47,095 nt of DNA, from the NCBI GenBank assembly GCA_002279765.1, contig NCCR01000030.1, positions 1 through 47,095 of the forward strand, read 5' to 3'. Position 1 is the stretch's first letter, and each line of letters opens with the position of its first letter. The notes below the pieces were generated by a model. It saw only the letters and a list, made by a program, of their open reading frames with translations. It did not search any database and was not told where the DNA came from. Positions 9,414-18,291 of the stretch are shown here, in pieces. The position numbers and the translations under genes are program-made. Source of the DNA: Verrucomicrobia bacterium 12-59-8. Its GTDB lineage: Bacteria; Verrucomicrobiota; Verrucomicrobiae; Verrucomicrobiales; Verrucomicrobiaceae.

Positions 9414-11039
9414 ATGGCAAAACTCAATTTCGTTCTTGAAGACGGACAGGAAGTGGTGGTTCCCCTCAAGGAACACATCACCATTGGGCGTGGGGAGGAC
9501 AATGACATTTTGGTCGATGACGAACGCATCTCCCTGCACCATGCCGAAATCGTGCAGAACGCCGACGGCAGCCTGCAAGTCTTTGATCTAAAATCCACCG
9601 CCGGCACCTTCGTCAATGGCGAACGCCAGCTCAGTTGCACCCTGCTCCATGGTGACACGGTCGCCTTTGGCCCGCTGGTTGGCACGCTCGACCTTGAAGA
9701 TCCGGCCACCGCATCTCCCGTCGAAGCACCGGCAGCCCCCCCTTCTCCCGAACCCGCTCATCCTCCAGCAGCTGCCGCCGCTCCTCCGCCCCCTGTAGAG
9801 GTGCCTCCTGACCACGCCCACGCGGAAGCTGTGGCAAAAATGGAAGCGGAAAAAAAACGTCTCAAGGCCGAAGTGGACGCTGCTGAAAAAGAGCTGCGCG
9901 ACTGGCAGCAGCGCGCTGAAAAAGAGCGCACCCTGCATCTGGCGCGGGTGGAAGCTTTGCGTGCCGAGGAGGAAAAGCTAGCTCCTGCCAAAACCGCCTT
10001 ACAGCAGGCTGAATCCGCACACCGCGAGTGGCTGGAATCCATAAGCACACTGGCCAGCCAGCACGCGGACAAAACCACGGCCCTCGAACGCCTCAATACC
10101 CAGCATTACGAAAAATCCACCGAAGTCCAGCGGCTTACAGCCACCGCCACGGCAGCTCGGGAGGAGATTGAACAGTTGGCGGCTCAAAAGGATGCAGCCG
10201 ACGCCCGCCTCAATCAGGTGCGTGATGAGTGCCAGCAGGACGAGGCGCTGCTGAACTCCCTGCGCCAGCAGATCATTGAGCATGAAAAGCGAATTGTTGA
10301 GGAGGAGGCCAAACACACTGCGCTCAACACCGCCTGCACTGCGCTCAGCGCCAAACAGCAGCGTGACGAAGCCGCAGTCAAAGATCTCGAATCCCTCCTC
10401 ATGTCCTTGGAGCAGCGTGGTGCCGCTGCCGAAAGTTCGCTGCGGCACATGCAGGATGACCTCGCCTCCTGCGAAAGAGATCTGGCTGCACGCAAAGCCG
10501 AGCTTGCCGCAAGCGCGACAGGCATTGCCGCCTGCGCTGCCGAACTTGCCACCGAAACCAACCGCCTCGCAGAAGCCAGGACCAAACGGGTTGAACTGGA
10601 ACAGTTGAACCAAGAGGTCGCTGCAACGAAACAGCAGCTTGTCGATGCCAGACAACGCCTGGCCGCAGTCGAACAGCGCTATCGGGACGCGCAGGCCGGT
10701 GGTTCCCAGGTCGCTGCGCATATGGCCGCCCCCCGGCGTCATGCCTCACAGGAAGAAGCCCCCAAGGCCACAACAAGCGCGGAAGGGCAGCACCAGGCTC
10801 CACAAGGGGAGCTTTCCGGCCAGATCGAAGCCGCTCGCAAAGAGCTAGCCGAGTTGGAGGCCAGGATCGCCTCCCTGCGTCAGTCGCCGTCAGCCCCTGA
10901 AGGTGAGGCTGCTGCGGAAGCAGGCAGCTTCCCGCCTCCCGTTGTTGTTCAAGTCGAGACCATCAAGCTCACTCCGATCCCAATCAAATCCGAACGCACC
11001 CGCGGCCCCGGCACGAAAAAAGCCGCCACTCACCCTTGA
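9414..11039 (+). CDS. FHA-domain protein with coiled coil (paralogue 2)
   Basis: A 541-residue tandem paralogue of the preceding gene, 99 bases downstream. By my count about two thirds of the first 90 residues are identical, and similarity continues through the first coiled coil: compare ELRDWQQRAEKE with ELRDWQERSAAE, and EALRAEEEKLAPAKTAL with DALRAEEERLTPVKTAL. GR (25-26), S40, H43 and TFVNGER are kept, but Asn60 of paralogue 1 is Lys here, which may change ligand choice. A Pro/Ala-rich linker (about 105-140) replaces the other's basic linker, and the coil is about 280 residues shorter. Function unknown; scaffold or signalling role inferred. The two may form hetero-oligomers. Confidence 0.85.
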   Translation: MAKLNFVLEDGQEVVVPLKEHITIGRGEDNDILVDDERISLHHAEIVQNADGSLQVFDLKSTAGTFVNGERQLSCTLLHGDTVAFGPLVGTLDLEDPATASPVEAPAAPPSPEPAHPPAAAAAPPPPVEVPPDHAHAEAVAKMEAEKKRLKAEVDAAEKELRDWQQRAEKERTLHLARVEALRAEEEKLAPAKTALQQAESAHREWLESISTLASQHADKTTALERLNTQHYEKSTEVQRLTATATAAREEIEQLAAQKDAADARLNQVRDECQQDEALLNSLRQQIIEHEKRIVEEEAKHTALNTACTALSAKQQRDEAAVKDLESLLMSLEQRGAAAESSLRHMQDDLASCERDLAARKAELAASATGIAACAAELATETNRLAEARTKRVELEQLNQEVAATKQQLVDARQRLAAVEQRYRDAQAGGSQVAAHMAAPRRHASQEEAPKATTSAEGQHQAPQGELSGQIEAARKELAELEARIASLRQSPSAPEGEAAAEAGSFPPPVVVQVETIKLTPIPIKSERTRGPGTKKAATHP

Positions 11040-11111
11040 TGTGATCGGCAGTCACATAAACTCCGTTACAACTTTGGACGACTTGTCTGGCAGTCCGGCG
11101 CACACAGACCA

Positions 11112-11693
11112 TCAGCCCAGGTGCTTCTTCAGGAAATCAACGAGCCCCTGCACCACCCGCGTCACCTGCTTGGCAGAGCGTTCATCCTTGATACCTCCCG
11201 CTTCATCAAAGACTTCATGGGCCTTGGTCACCGCCACCTGGTCAGGCAGGACAATGACGCCGATGTTGCCCAGAATGGCGCGCAGATGAACCAGCCCCCG
11301 CAGACCGCCAAGCGCACCAGGTGAAGCGCTGAGAAGAACAGCAGTCTTGCCCCGGTAGGCTGCAAGCGCGGGTTCGTCATCGCTCTCGCTGCGGGACACC
11401 CAGTCGATGGTGTTCTTGAGCACCGCAGTGATGGAACTGTTGTACTCCGGTGAGGCGATCAGCAAGGCATCGTGCTCGCGAAAGATGGCCTTCAATTTTT
11501 TGGCATTCTCAGGCAGCCCCTGCTGGTCTTCCAGATCACCGTCAAACAAAGGCAGCGGGTAATCACGCAGATCCACCAGCGTGACCTCGGCTCCGGCGGC
11601 ACGTGCGGCGTCGGCGGCAAAACGCACGAGCTGCTTGTTATATGAGGCGGTGCGGGTGCTACCCGCAAAAGCGAGAATTTTGGGAGTGCTCAT
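11112..11693 (-). CDS. NADPH-dependent FMN reductase family protein
   Basis: A 193-residue flavodoxin-fold oxidoreductase. ILAFAGSTRTASYNKQL is the phosphate-binding loop for FMN, LLIASPEYNSSITAVLKN is the second FMN loop, and KTAVLLSASPGALGGLRG is the third; all are typical of the ArsH/ChrR/SsuE-like FMN_red family. Members reduce flavins, quinones, azo dyes or chromate using NAD(P)H. Substrate not predictable. It converges on the FHA gene (72 bases apart) and is divergent from the UbiB-like gene. Confidence 0.88.
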   Translation of the reverse strand: MSTPKILAFAGSTRTASYNKQLVRFAADAARAAGAEVTLVDLRDYPLPLFDGDLEDQQGLPENAKKLKAIFREHDALLIASPEYNSSITAVLKNTIDWVSRSESDDEPALAAYRGKTAVLLSASPGALGGLRGLVHLRAILGNIGVIVLPDQVAVTKAHEVFDEAGGIKDERSAKQVTRVVQGLVDFLKKHLG

Positions 11694-11784
11694 CCCAATG
11701 CATACCTAAGTCTGCCGAAACCGCCAGCCGAGAGTGAGCATTCCGCATTGTCAGACACCTCTTTGCTGTGAAGGTTGCTCCCGT

Positions 11785-13452
11785 ATGAAGATTGAAGCCC
11801 TGGCCCGCCTAGAACGTTACACCAAGCGCATTGCGGAAATCGCCACCGTGCTCGGAAAGTATGGCCTGGCAGATTTGTTCGGCGGCTTCAAATACACCTG
11901 GCTGCAGGACCGCCTCAAGAGCGCCGACGGTCAGTCGCTCACGGACGGAGTGACGCAGTCAGCACGTGTGCGCATGGCGCTCACAGAATTAGGCACCACC
12001 TTCATCAAGCTCGGTCAGATGCTCAGCACCCGTGCCGACTTGCTCGGCCCTGAATTGACCGATGAACTCTCCCAGCTGCAGGCCAATGTGCCGCCGGACC
12101 CCTCCAGCGTGGCCCGTGCGACGATTGAAGCAGAACTCGGGCAGCCGATTGAGCAACTCTTTGCCTCCTTTGAAGACACCCCTCTCGCTGCCGCATCCGT
12201 CGCCCAGGTCCATGCCGCCCGCCTTCACACCGGTCATAGCGTGGTCGTCAAAGTACGCCGCGCAGGCGTGGCCGAACAGGCCGCCACGGATGTCGAAATC
12301 GTGCAGGCGCTCGCCGAGTTGCTCGAACAGCACTCGCCCTCACTGCGCTCCTACCAGCCGCTGGCAGTCGTGCGCCAGTTCCGCCGCACCTTGCTGCGTG
12401 AGCTCGACCTGACCTACGAGCGGCAAAATCAGGAGGAGTTTGGCCGCAACTTCGCCGAGGACCCGACCGTCTGCATCCCGGAACTCTTCAGCGAACTCTG
12501 CTCACATCAAGTCGTCACCATGCAGCGCATGAACGGCCTCATCGGCACCGACATCGAGGCGCTGAAACAGTCCGGCGTGGATCTCGGCGAGTTCGCCAAA
12601 CGGGGGGCAAACATGTATCTCGAAATGGTCTTCCGCGACGGCTTCTACCACGCCGATCCACATCCCGGAAACCTCTTCCTGCTTCCCGGCAACATCGTGG
12701 GCGTCATCGACTGTGGCATGGTCGGCCGCATCGATGAAGACTTGCGGGATGAAGTCGAGGCACTGCTCTTCGGCGTCGTCGAAAATGACTCCGAACTCGT
12801 GGCCGAGCAGGTGCTGCGCCTTGGCTCCGTGCCGGCGGATTGTTCCCGTGACAAACTGCGGGCTGACCTGCAGGAGTTCATGGCGGATTACACCGGCCAC
12901 CCGCTCAATGAAGTCCACGTCGGCGCGGCCTTGAGCAGCCTCGTCGAAATCATCCGTAATCACCATATCGTGTTGCCCCCGTCACTCGCGATGCTGCTGA
13001 AGACCCTCATCGTACTGGAAGGCACCTCGCGCCGCTTCAGTCCGGATGTAAGCCTCGCCGCACTGATGCAGCCTTACTGCACGCGTCTGATGCTGCGCCG
13101 GTTCTCGCCGGGTCGCATCGCCAAACGAGCCCGCCGCTCCTTCCGAGTGTGGAATCGTCTGCTCACCGCTCTGCCACGTGACATCACCGATATGATGGCC
13201 CGTTTTCGCGACGGCTCATTCACCGTACATCTCGACCACCGCCACCTCGATCCCATCGTCAACCGCCTCGTCCTTGGCATCCTCACCGCCGCGATCTTTC
13301 TCGGTTCCAGTGAACTCTGGAGCCGCCAGGCCGCACCGCTGCTCTACGGCGTGTCCATCTTCGGCGCTCTGGGCTATGCGGTGTCCCTCTTCTTCGGCTG
13401 GCGGCTCATGCGCGCCATCCGGAAATCGGGAAACATCCAGTCGAAAGATTGA
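11785..13452 (+). CDS. UbiB/ABC1/ADCK-family atypical kinase-like protein
   Basis: 555 residues from the ATG at 11785 (MKIEALARLERYTKR); the frame extends upstream to 11734, but the Cys-rich extra 17 residues look non-coding. Family motifs: KxGQ (FIKLGQMLSTRADLL), the Ala-rich loop replacing the kinase Gly-loop (AAASVAQVHAA), VVKVRR with the ATP-site Lys, ERQNQEEFGRNF, HADPHPGNLF (catalytic loop) and GVIDCGMVG (metal-binding DFG equivalent). Two membrane helices close the C-terminus (about 500-545), a frequent UbiB layout. Family members support ubiquinone/isoprenoid lipid biosynthesis or lipid trafficking as ATPases. No quinone genes are nearby, so the target is open. Confidence 0.9.
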   Translation: MKIEALARLERYTKRIAEIATVLGKYGLADLFGGFKYTWLQDRLKSADGQSLTDGVTQSARVRMALTELGTTFIKLGQMLSTRADLLGPELTDELSQLQANVPPDPSSVARATIEAELGQPIEQLFASFEDTPLAAASVAQVHAARLHTGHSVVVKVRRAGVAEQAATDVEIVQALAELLEQHSPSLRSYQPLAVVRQFRRTLLRELDLTYERQNQEEFGRNFAEDPTVCIPELFSELCSHQVVTMQRMNGLIGTDIEALKQSGVDLGEFAKRGANMYLEMVFRDGFYHADPHPGNLFLLPGNIVGVIDCGMVGRIDEDLRDEVEALLFGVVENDSELVAEQVLRLGSVPADCSRDKLRADLQEFMADYTGHPLNEVHVGAALSSLVEIIRNHHIVLPPSLAMLLKTLIVLEGTSRRFSPDVSLAALMQPYCTRLMLRRFSPGRIAKRARRSFRVWNRLLTALPRDITDMMARFRDGSFTVHLDHRHLDPIVNRLVLGILTAAIFLGSSELWSRQAAPLLYGVSIFGALGYAVSLFFGWRLMRAIRKSGNIQSKD

Positions 13453-13566
13453 GGTTTTTGCTGCATCCCCTTTGGCACATTCTCCCGCGACCTTGGCAGC
13501 TTGACTACTTGACCAGCCCTCACTCCCCACCGTAAACCTTTCGCCGACCCCAACCATCCACCATTC

Positions 13567-15069
13567 ATGTATTTCCTCGGCATCGACAGCGGCACGCAGA
13601 GCACCAAGGCCATCGTCCTCGACCTCGACTCAGGCAAAATTCTGGCCTCCGGCCACAGCACCTATGAATTGATTGATGGACTTCCCCCGGGCCACCTCGA
13701 ACAGGACCCGCAGTCATGGCTGGATGCAGTGGACGCATCCGTGCAGCAGTGCCTCGAACAAATCGGCAAGGACAAAGCCAAAATCGCCGGCATTGGCGTC
13801 AGCGGCCAGCAGCACGGCCTCGTGGCTCTCGATGCAGACGACAAACCAGTCCGACACGCGAAACTCTGGTGCGACACCTCCACCCAGGCGCAGTGCGCGG
13901 AGATCGCCCATCATTTCGGCGGCCAGCCAGGCGTCATCGCCGTCGCTGGCAATGCCATGCTGCCGGGCTACACGATTCCGAAGCTGCTCTGGCTGAAGCA
14001 AAACGAGCCCGAAAATTTCGCGAAGACAAAAACCATCCTGCTGCCACACGATTACATCAACTTCTGGCTCAGCGGCGTGAAGCGCATGGAATACGGCGAC
14101 GCCTCCGGCATGGGCATCCTCAATGTGAACACCCGCCAGTGGGCCTATGAAATCTGCGATTACATCGATCCCAGCGTGCGCGCCATGCTGCCCCCGCTCG
14201 GCTCCTCAAAATCCGTGCATGGCACGATCCGCAAAGATCTCGCCGTGAAATGGGGCCTGAATTTCGACGCGATCATCAGTGCTGGCGGCGGCGACAACAT
14301 GATGGGCGCTATCGGCACCGGCAATATTAAGCCCGGTGTCATCACCGCGAGCTTCGGCACCAGCGGCACTCTCTATGGAGTGGCTGGCTCCCCCGTGGTT
14401 GATGGCCAGGGTGAAGTAGCCGCATTCTGCGACAGCACGGATCAATGGCTCCCGCTCGTCTGCACGATGAACGTGACCGTGGTCACCGAACAAGTGCGCG
14501 AAATGTTCCGCTGGGATCTGCGCCAGCTCGAAGTCGCCGTGAATTCCGCGCCCGTCGGTGCGGATGGCGTGATGTTCCTGCCCTACCTCAATGGTGAACG
14601 CACCCCGAACCTGCCAAACGGCACCGGCGTCATCCATGGCCTCCGCCCGACCAATATGGCCCCGGCCAACCTCGCGCGTGCTGCCGTGGAAGGTGCCACG
14701 CTCGGACTCGCCTACGGTTTGAAACGCTTCCGTGATCTCGGCATGAACCCGACTGAAATTCGCCTCACCGGTGGCGGCAGCAAGAGCAGCGTCTGGCGTC
14801 AGATCGCTGCCGACTGCTTCAATGCCGAAGTCGTCACGCTCAGCACCAGCGAAGGTGCCGCGCTCGGCGGAGCCATCCAGGCCGCCTATGCCCACGCCAA
14901 CCAGGGCGGCAGTGAACGCGTGAGCTACGAGCAGCTCTGCGCCCGTCTCGTCACGCTCGATGAATCCACCCGCTGCAAACCAAATGCGGAAAATGCCACT
15001 CTGTATGCCGCACAACTGGAACGGCAGATGGAGCTCACCGGCCGCCTCAATCAAACCGGCTGGCTCTGA
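13567..15069 (+). CDS. xylB: Xylulokinase
   Basis: A 500-residue FGGY-family kinase that phosphorylates D-xylulose to xylulose 5-phosphate, completing the route begun by XylA (630-1940). Seen: GIDSGTQSTKA (phosphate 1 motif, Asp7), GVSGQQHGLV and KLWCDTST (substrate region), HDYINFWLSG, GGGDNMMGAIGTG with the catalytic-base Asp243, ASFGTSGTLYG and LTGGGSKSSVWRQI (adenosine motif). Length matches E. coli XylB. The STAS gene starts 15 bases after its stop, so read-through into the lipid-transport operon is possible. Confidence 0.96.
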   Translation: MYFLGIDSGTQSTKAIVLDLDSGKILASGHSTYELIDGLPPGHLEQDPQSWLDAVDASVQQCLEQIGKDKAKIAGIGVSGQQHGLVALDADDKPVRHAKLWCDTSTQAQCAEIAHHFGGQPGVIAVAGNAMLPGYTIPKLLWLKQNEPENFAKTKTILLPHDYINFWLSGVKRMEYGDASGMGILNVNTRQWAYEICDYIDPSVRAMLPPLGSSKSVHGTIRKDLAVKWGLNFDAIISAGGGDNMMGAIGTGNIKPGVITASFGTSGTLYGVAGSPVVDGQGEVAAFCDSTDQWLPLVCTMNVTVVTEQVREMFRWDLRQLEVAVNSAPVGADGVMFLPYLNGERTPNLPNGTGVIHGLRPTNMAPANLARAAVEGATLGLAYGLKRFRDLGMNPTEIRLTGGGSKSSVWRQIAADCFNAEVVTLSTSEGAALGGAIQAAYAHANQGGSERVSYEQLCARLVTLDESTRCKPNAENATLYAAQLERQMELTGRLNQTGWL

Positions 15070-15084
15070 CCGCCTGACACCTTC

Positions 15085-15435
15085 ATGAAACCAACCGTTC
15101 GCACCCACCCCAACGCCGTCGTCATCGAACTCGAGGGCGATGCCGATCTGGCCACCGTGCCCGAATTCCAAAAAATCGTGCGCGAGCAGATGAAGGCCGG
15201 GGTCAAACGGCTGATCATTGACTTCACCAAGGTGACCTTCGTGAACACCCCGGTCTGGGCCGTGGTGGTGGAATATTATCAACACGCGAGCAGCTCGGGC
15301 ACGGAATTTGCACTGGCCGGTATTCAGGGCCGTGTGGATGCCTCCTTCAAGATCGTCCGCCTTGGCGACTTTATCACCCATCTGCCCACGGTTGAGGCAG
15401 CCTTGACCGCCACCGACCTGACCAGCAAACGTTAG
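15085..15435 (+). CDS. STAS-domain protein, MlaB-like / anti-sigma-antagonist-like
   Basis: A 116-residue single STAS domain (VVIELEGDADLATVPEF, then RLIIDFTKVTFVNTPVWAVV). In SpoIIAA-type antagonists the loop is Asp-Ser-Ser-Gly and the first Ser is phosphorylated; in E. coli MlaB the matching residue is Thr52. Here the loop is Asn54-Thr55-Pro56, so a phosphorylatable Thr is kept but the Asp is not. In Mla systems the STAS subunit binds the MlaF ATPase and is needed for its activity. The gene is 17 bases upstream of mlaE and shares an operon with a SpoIIE-type phosphatase/HATPase, so it may be both transporter subunit and switch protein (inference). Confidence 0.85.
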   Translation: MKPTVRTHPNAVVIELEGDADLATVPEFQKIVREQMKAGVKRLIIDFTKVTFVNTPVWAVVVEYYQHASSSGTEFALAGIQGRVDASFKIVRLGDFITHLPTVEAALTATDLTSKR

Positions 15436-15452
15436 TCATTCAGACTCCACCC

Positions 15453-16199
15453 ATGAACGAAGCATTCCGCCAATACTTCGAGCTGTGCGGAAGTCTGCTC
15501 TACTGGCTGTTCGTCGCTCCGTTTCGCGGCAGGGGCTGGCGCATAGGCCACACCTTTGCGCAAATTGTGCGCATCGGCGTGCATGCGGTGCCCATGTCGG
15601 CACTCACAGCCCTGACCATCGGCGTAGTGCTGGCCATGCAGTCGGCGGCCCAGCTCGCAAAACTGGGTGCCACGGCTTTTGTACCCGGACTCGTGTCTTC
15701 CAGCCTCATTCGTGAACTCGCACCGCTCGTGACGGCGGTGATCGTCATTGGCCGCAGCGGCTCCTCGGTAACAGCGGAGCTGGGTACCATGAAGGTCTCG
15801 GAAGAGATCGAAGCCCTTGAGGTCATGGCCATCCCCCCCATGTCCTGGCTCATCGTCCCGCGCTTTCTCGCCATGGTCATCATGCTGCCGCTGCTGACGG
15901 TGTTCAGCATCTACGTGGGCCTCGCAGGCGGCTGGCTCATCGGCCATTTCTCACTGCACATGTCCACCGCATTCTTCGTCACTCATGCCCTGCAGTATGT
16001 CGAATTGCGCGACATCGGCATCGGCCTCCTCAAAAGCGGCGTGTTCGGCGTGCTGATCGTCACCATCGCCTGCAGCATCGGCCTGAATGTCTCCGGCGGT
16101 GCCGAAGGCGTCGGACTCGCCACGACGCGCTCCGTCGTTGTCTCCCTGCTGAGCGTTTTCATCGCCAACGCCCTGCTCACCGCCCTGTTCTTCTTCTGA
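15453..16199 (+). CDS. mlaE: MlaE-family ABC transporter permease (MCE-associated)
   Basis: A 248-residue inner-membrane permease with the MlaE fold: an N-terminal interfacial helix, then five membrane helices. Family signatures are ALTIGVVLAMQSAAQLAKLG, LIRELAPLVTAVIVIGRSGS, AELGTMKVSEEIEALEVMAI (the coupling/EALE region) and SGGAEGVGLATTRSVV near the end. It forms the lipid path of the MlaFEDB complex, which moves phospholipids between inner and outer membranes. The stop overlaps the mlaF start (TGATG). Confidence 0.94.
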   Translation: MNEAFRQYFELCGSLLYWLFVAPFRGRGWRIGHTFAQIVRIGVHAVPMSALTALTIGVVLAMQSAAQLAKLGATAFVPGLVSSSLIRELAPLVTAVIVIGRSGSSVTAELGTMKVSEEIEALEVMAIPPMSWLIVPRFLAMVIMLPLLTVFSIYVGLAGGWLIGHFSLHMSTAFFVTHALQYVELRDIGIGLLKSGVFGVLIVTIACSIGLNVSGGAEGVGLATTRSVVVSLLSVFIANALLTALFFF

Positions 16200-17083
16200 T
16201 GCCAGACTCCTCACCAGACCCGCCCACACGCGAACCGATCATCGAGGTCGATTCACTCGTGCGGCATTTTGGATCGCAGAAAGTCCTGAACGGCGTGAGC
16301 TTCAAAGTCTATGAAGGCGACACCTTCATCATCATGGGCGGCAGCGGCTGCGGCAAGAGCACCCTCCTGCGCCACCTCATCGGCACGGAAAAGCCCACTT
16401 CCGGCAGTATCAAGATCTTCGGCCAGGAGATCACCACCATGAATGAGGATGTGATGCGCAAACTGCGTGGCCGTTATGGCATGCTGTTTCAATCCGGTGC
16501 CTTGCTTCAATCGCTCACCGTGGCCGAAAACGTGGCGCTGCCTTTGAATGAACACACTCAACTTGACGCCGGACTGATCGACACCGTGGTCAAAATGAAG
16601 CTGGAACAGGTCGGGCTCACCGGTCACGGACACAAAAAACCTTCCGAGATCAGCGGCGGCATGAAAAAACGTGCCGCGCTCGCCCGCGCTCTTGCCCTGG
16701 ACCCACCACTCGTCTTCAGCGACGAACCAACCGCCGGGCTCGATCCCATCATGACCGCCGTGGTCGATGAACTCACCCAGCGCCTCACGCAGAAAATCGG
16801 CGCGACGGTGGTCGTCGTCACCCATGACATGAACAGCGTCTTCCGCATCGGCACCCGCATCATCATGCTGGGCACCGGCCCAAATCAGGGAAAAATCATT
16901 GCTGCCGGCACGCCCACAGAAATTCGCGCGCACCCCCACCCCGCGGTGCAACAGTTCATCAACGGTGATCCTCAGGGAGACGGCAGTGACGACTCCGGCG
17001 AGATTCTCTACCGCGAGACACTGCTTGGCCTGAATGATACCGGCATGTATTCACGCTCAGCCATTCACTCCTCCAAGCCATGA
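16199..17083 (+). CDS. mlaF: MlaF-family ABC transporter ATP-binding protein
   Basis: A 294-residue ATPase that powers MlaE. All ABC motifs are present: IMGGSGCGKSTLL (Walker A), MLFQSGALLQSLTVAENV (Q loop, typical of MlaF), ISGGMKKRAALARAL (signature), LVFSDEPTAGLDPI (Walker B) and VVVVTHDMNSVFR (H loop). The C-terminal extension of about 35 residues after the Mla-typical QQFINGDPQG is longer than in E. coli. Start and stop overlap the neighbours by 1 and 4 bases, which implies translational coupling. Confidence 0.95.
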   Translation: MPDSSPDPPTREPIIEVDSLVRHFGSQKVLNGVSFKVYEGDTFIIMGGSGCGKSTLLRHLIGTEKPTSGSIKIFGQEITTMNEDVMRKLRGRYGMLFQSGALLQSLTVAENVALPLNEHTQLDAGLIDTVVKMKLEQVGLTGHGHKKPSEISGGMKKRAALARALALDPPLVFSDEPTAGLDPIMTAVVDELTQRLTQKIGATVVVVTHDMNSVFRIGTRIIMLGTGPNQGKIIAAGTPTEIRAHPHPAVQQFINGDPQGDGSDDSGEILYRETLLGLNDTGMYSRSAIHSSKP

Positions 17084-18291
17084 AAAACAAGCAAGATGCC
17101 ACCGTGGCGACCCTGGTCATTCTATGCTCCCTGATGCTTCTCGGAGCGCTGATGTTCGCCATCTCGGGCGATCCCTGGCGCAAACCCCACCTGCGCTTTT
17201 CCGTGGATTTCGCCGATATCACCGGCATCCACCGCAACACCACCGTCCTCTTCGCGGGCGACAAAATCGGCGTGGTGGACCACATTGAACACCTTACGCC
17301 CGCCAACCGCATCCTTCCCAGCAACACCGTGCGTGTTCACGTCGAAGTCTTCGAACCCACCCCCATTCCCGCCAGGCTGAAGGTCATCATCAGCGCTGAG
17401 TCGATGCTGGGTGAAAAGCACATCGCGCTCATTCGTATGGATGACGAGGACGGCCTGCTGACCAATGGCGCGCAACTCACCTCCACCAGCATGGGCAGCC
17501 TCCTGGAAATGATGCTTCCCGGCGGCGATGCCATCTTCGCCAACATTCGGGACATCACCGCCGATCTCAAAAAGATCACCGATCCGCTCGGCAAAGGCGA
17601 CGCCTCCAAAAAAATCACCGACTCGCTGGCCAACATCGAGGCTTTCACCCAGGAGTTGAAAACCACGTTCACTGGCGACGGCAAAACCCCGGGCTTTGGA
17701 CAAAAGATCCATGCCGTGGCCGACAAGCTCGAAGACACCGCCACCGGTATCCAGGAAATCGTCAAAGGCCCGAAGGGCGCGGCTGACAAAGGGCTCGCCA
17801 GCCGTGCGGATTCCATCCTCGCCAACCTCGAAAGCTTCTCCAAGGAGCTCAACCAGACCATTGCCGGCACGCCGGACGGCAAGCCCGGCCTGAAGCAGCG
17901 CGTCGGAGAAATCACCACCGATCTCCACCGCATACTCGCAGGAGGAGAAAACGCCTCGGGTCCCGGCCTGGAGAAGCACCTCGACACCACGATGCGCAAG
18001 ATCAACACGCTGGTCGAAGAAATGAACGCCCTCATCGTCTGGGGTGAGTACATCACCGGCACGCTCGCCGGTAAGCCCAGCCGCCTGATCTTTGGCAGCA
18101 AGGAAAATGAGGTGCCCACCAAGGACCAGATCATCGAGCACATGCGCCGCACCCACACCCCCTACCCTGTGCGTATCAGAGAACTCGAATCAGGTGCCAG
18201 ACCTGCTGCCAGCAACCCTATGCCTCCCGAAAGCGCTTCACCCGAGGAAAAGAAAAAAGGCATTCTCAACCTCTTCAAACGCAATGAGTAA
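17080..18291 (+). CDS. mlaD: MlaD/MCE-domain periplasmic lipid-transport protein with long helical C-terminus
   Basis: A 403-residue protein with one membrane helix (about 8-30, ATLVILCSLMLLGALMFAI), one MCE domain (about 35-145: RFSVDFADITGIHRNTTVLF, KIGVVDHIE, LKVIISAESMLGEKHIALI) and a long mostly helical region (about 150-320) with repeated small segments (KITDPLGKGDAS, KITDSLANIEAF, ADSILANLESF). E. coli MlaD is only about 183 residues; the added helices suggest a longer hexameric tube or needle, as in PqiB or mycobacterial Mce proteins (inference). No MlaC-type carrier gene lies nearby, which fits direct bridging. The tail is Pro/Lys-rich. Its last 8 bases overlap the phosphatase gene. 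Confidence 0.9.
   Translation: MKNKQDATVATLVILCSLMLLGALMFAISGDPWRKPHLRFSVDFADITGIHRNTTVLFAGDKIGVVDHIEHLTPANRILPSNTVRVHVEVFEPTPIPARLKVIISAESMLGEKHIALIRMDDEDGLLTNGAQLTSTSMGSLLEMMLPGGDAIFANIRDITADLKKITDPLGKGDASKKITDSLANIEAFTQELKTTFTGDGKTPGFGQKIHAVADKLEDTATGIQEIVKGPKGAADKGLASRADSILANLESFSKELNQTIAGTPDGKPGLKQRVGEITTDLHRILAGGENASGPGLEKHLDTTMRKINTLVEEMNALIVWGEYITGTLAGKPSRLIFGSKENEVPTKDQIIEHMRRTHTPYPVRIRELESGARPAASNPMPPESASPEEKKKGILNLFKRNE

Noticed and set aside
11040..11111. Possible terminator between the FHA gene and the FMN reductase (TGTGA...TCACA)
   Set aside because: Only a 5-bp stem and no T run on either strand.
14206..15381. 391-codon open frame opposite xylB and the STAS gene
   Set aside because: It crosses two genes on the other strand and shows only shadow composition (many Gly, His, Asp).
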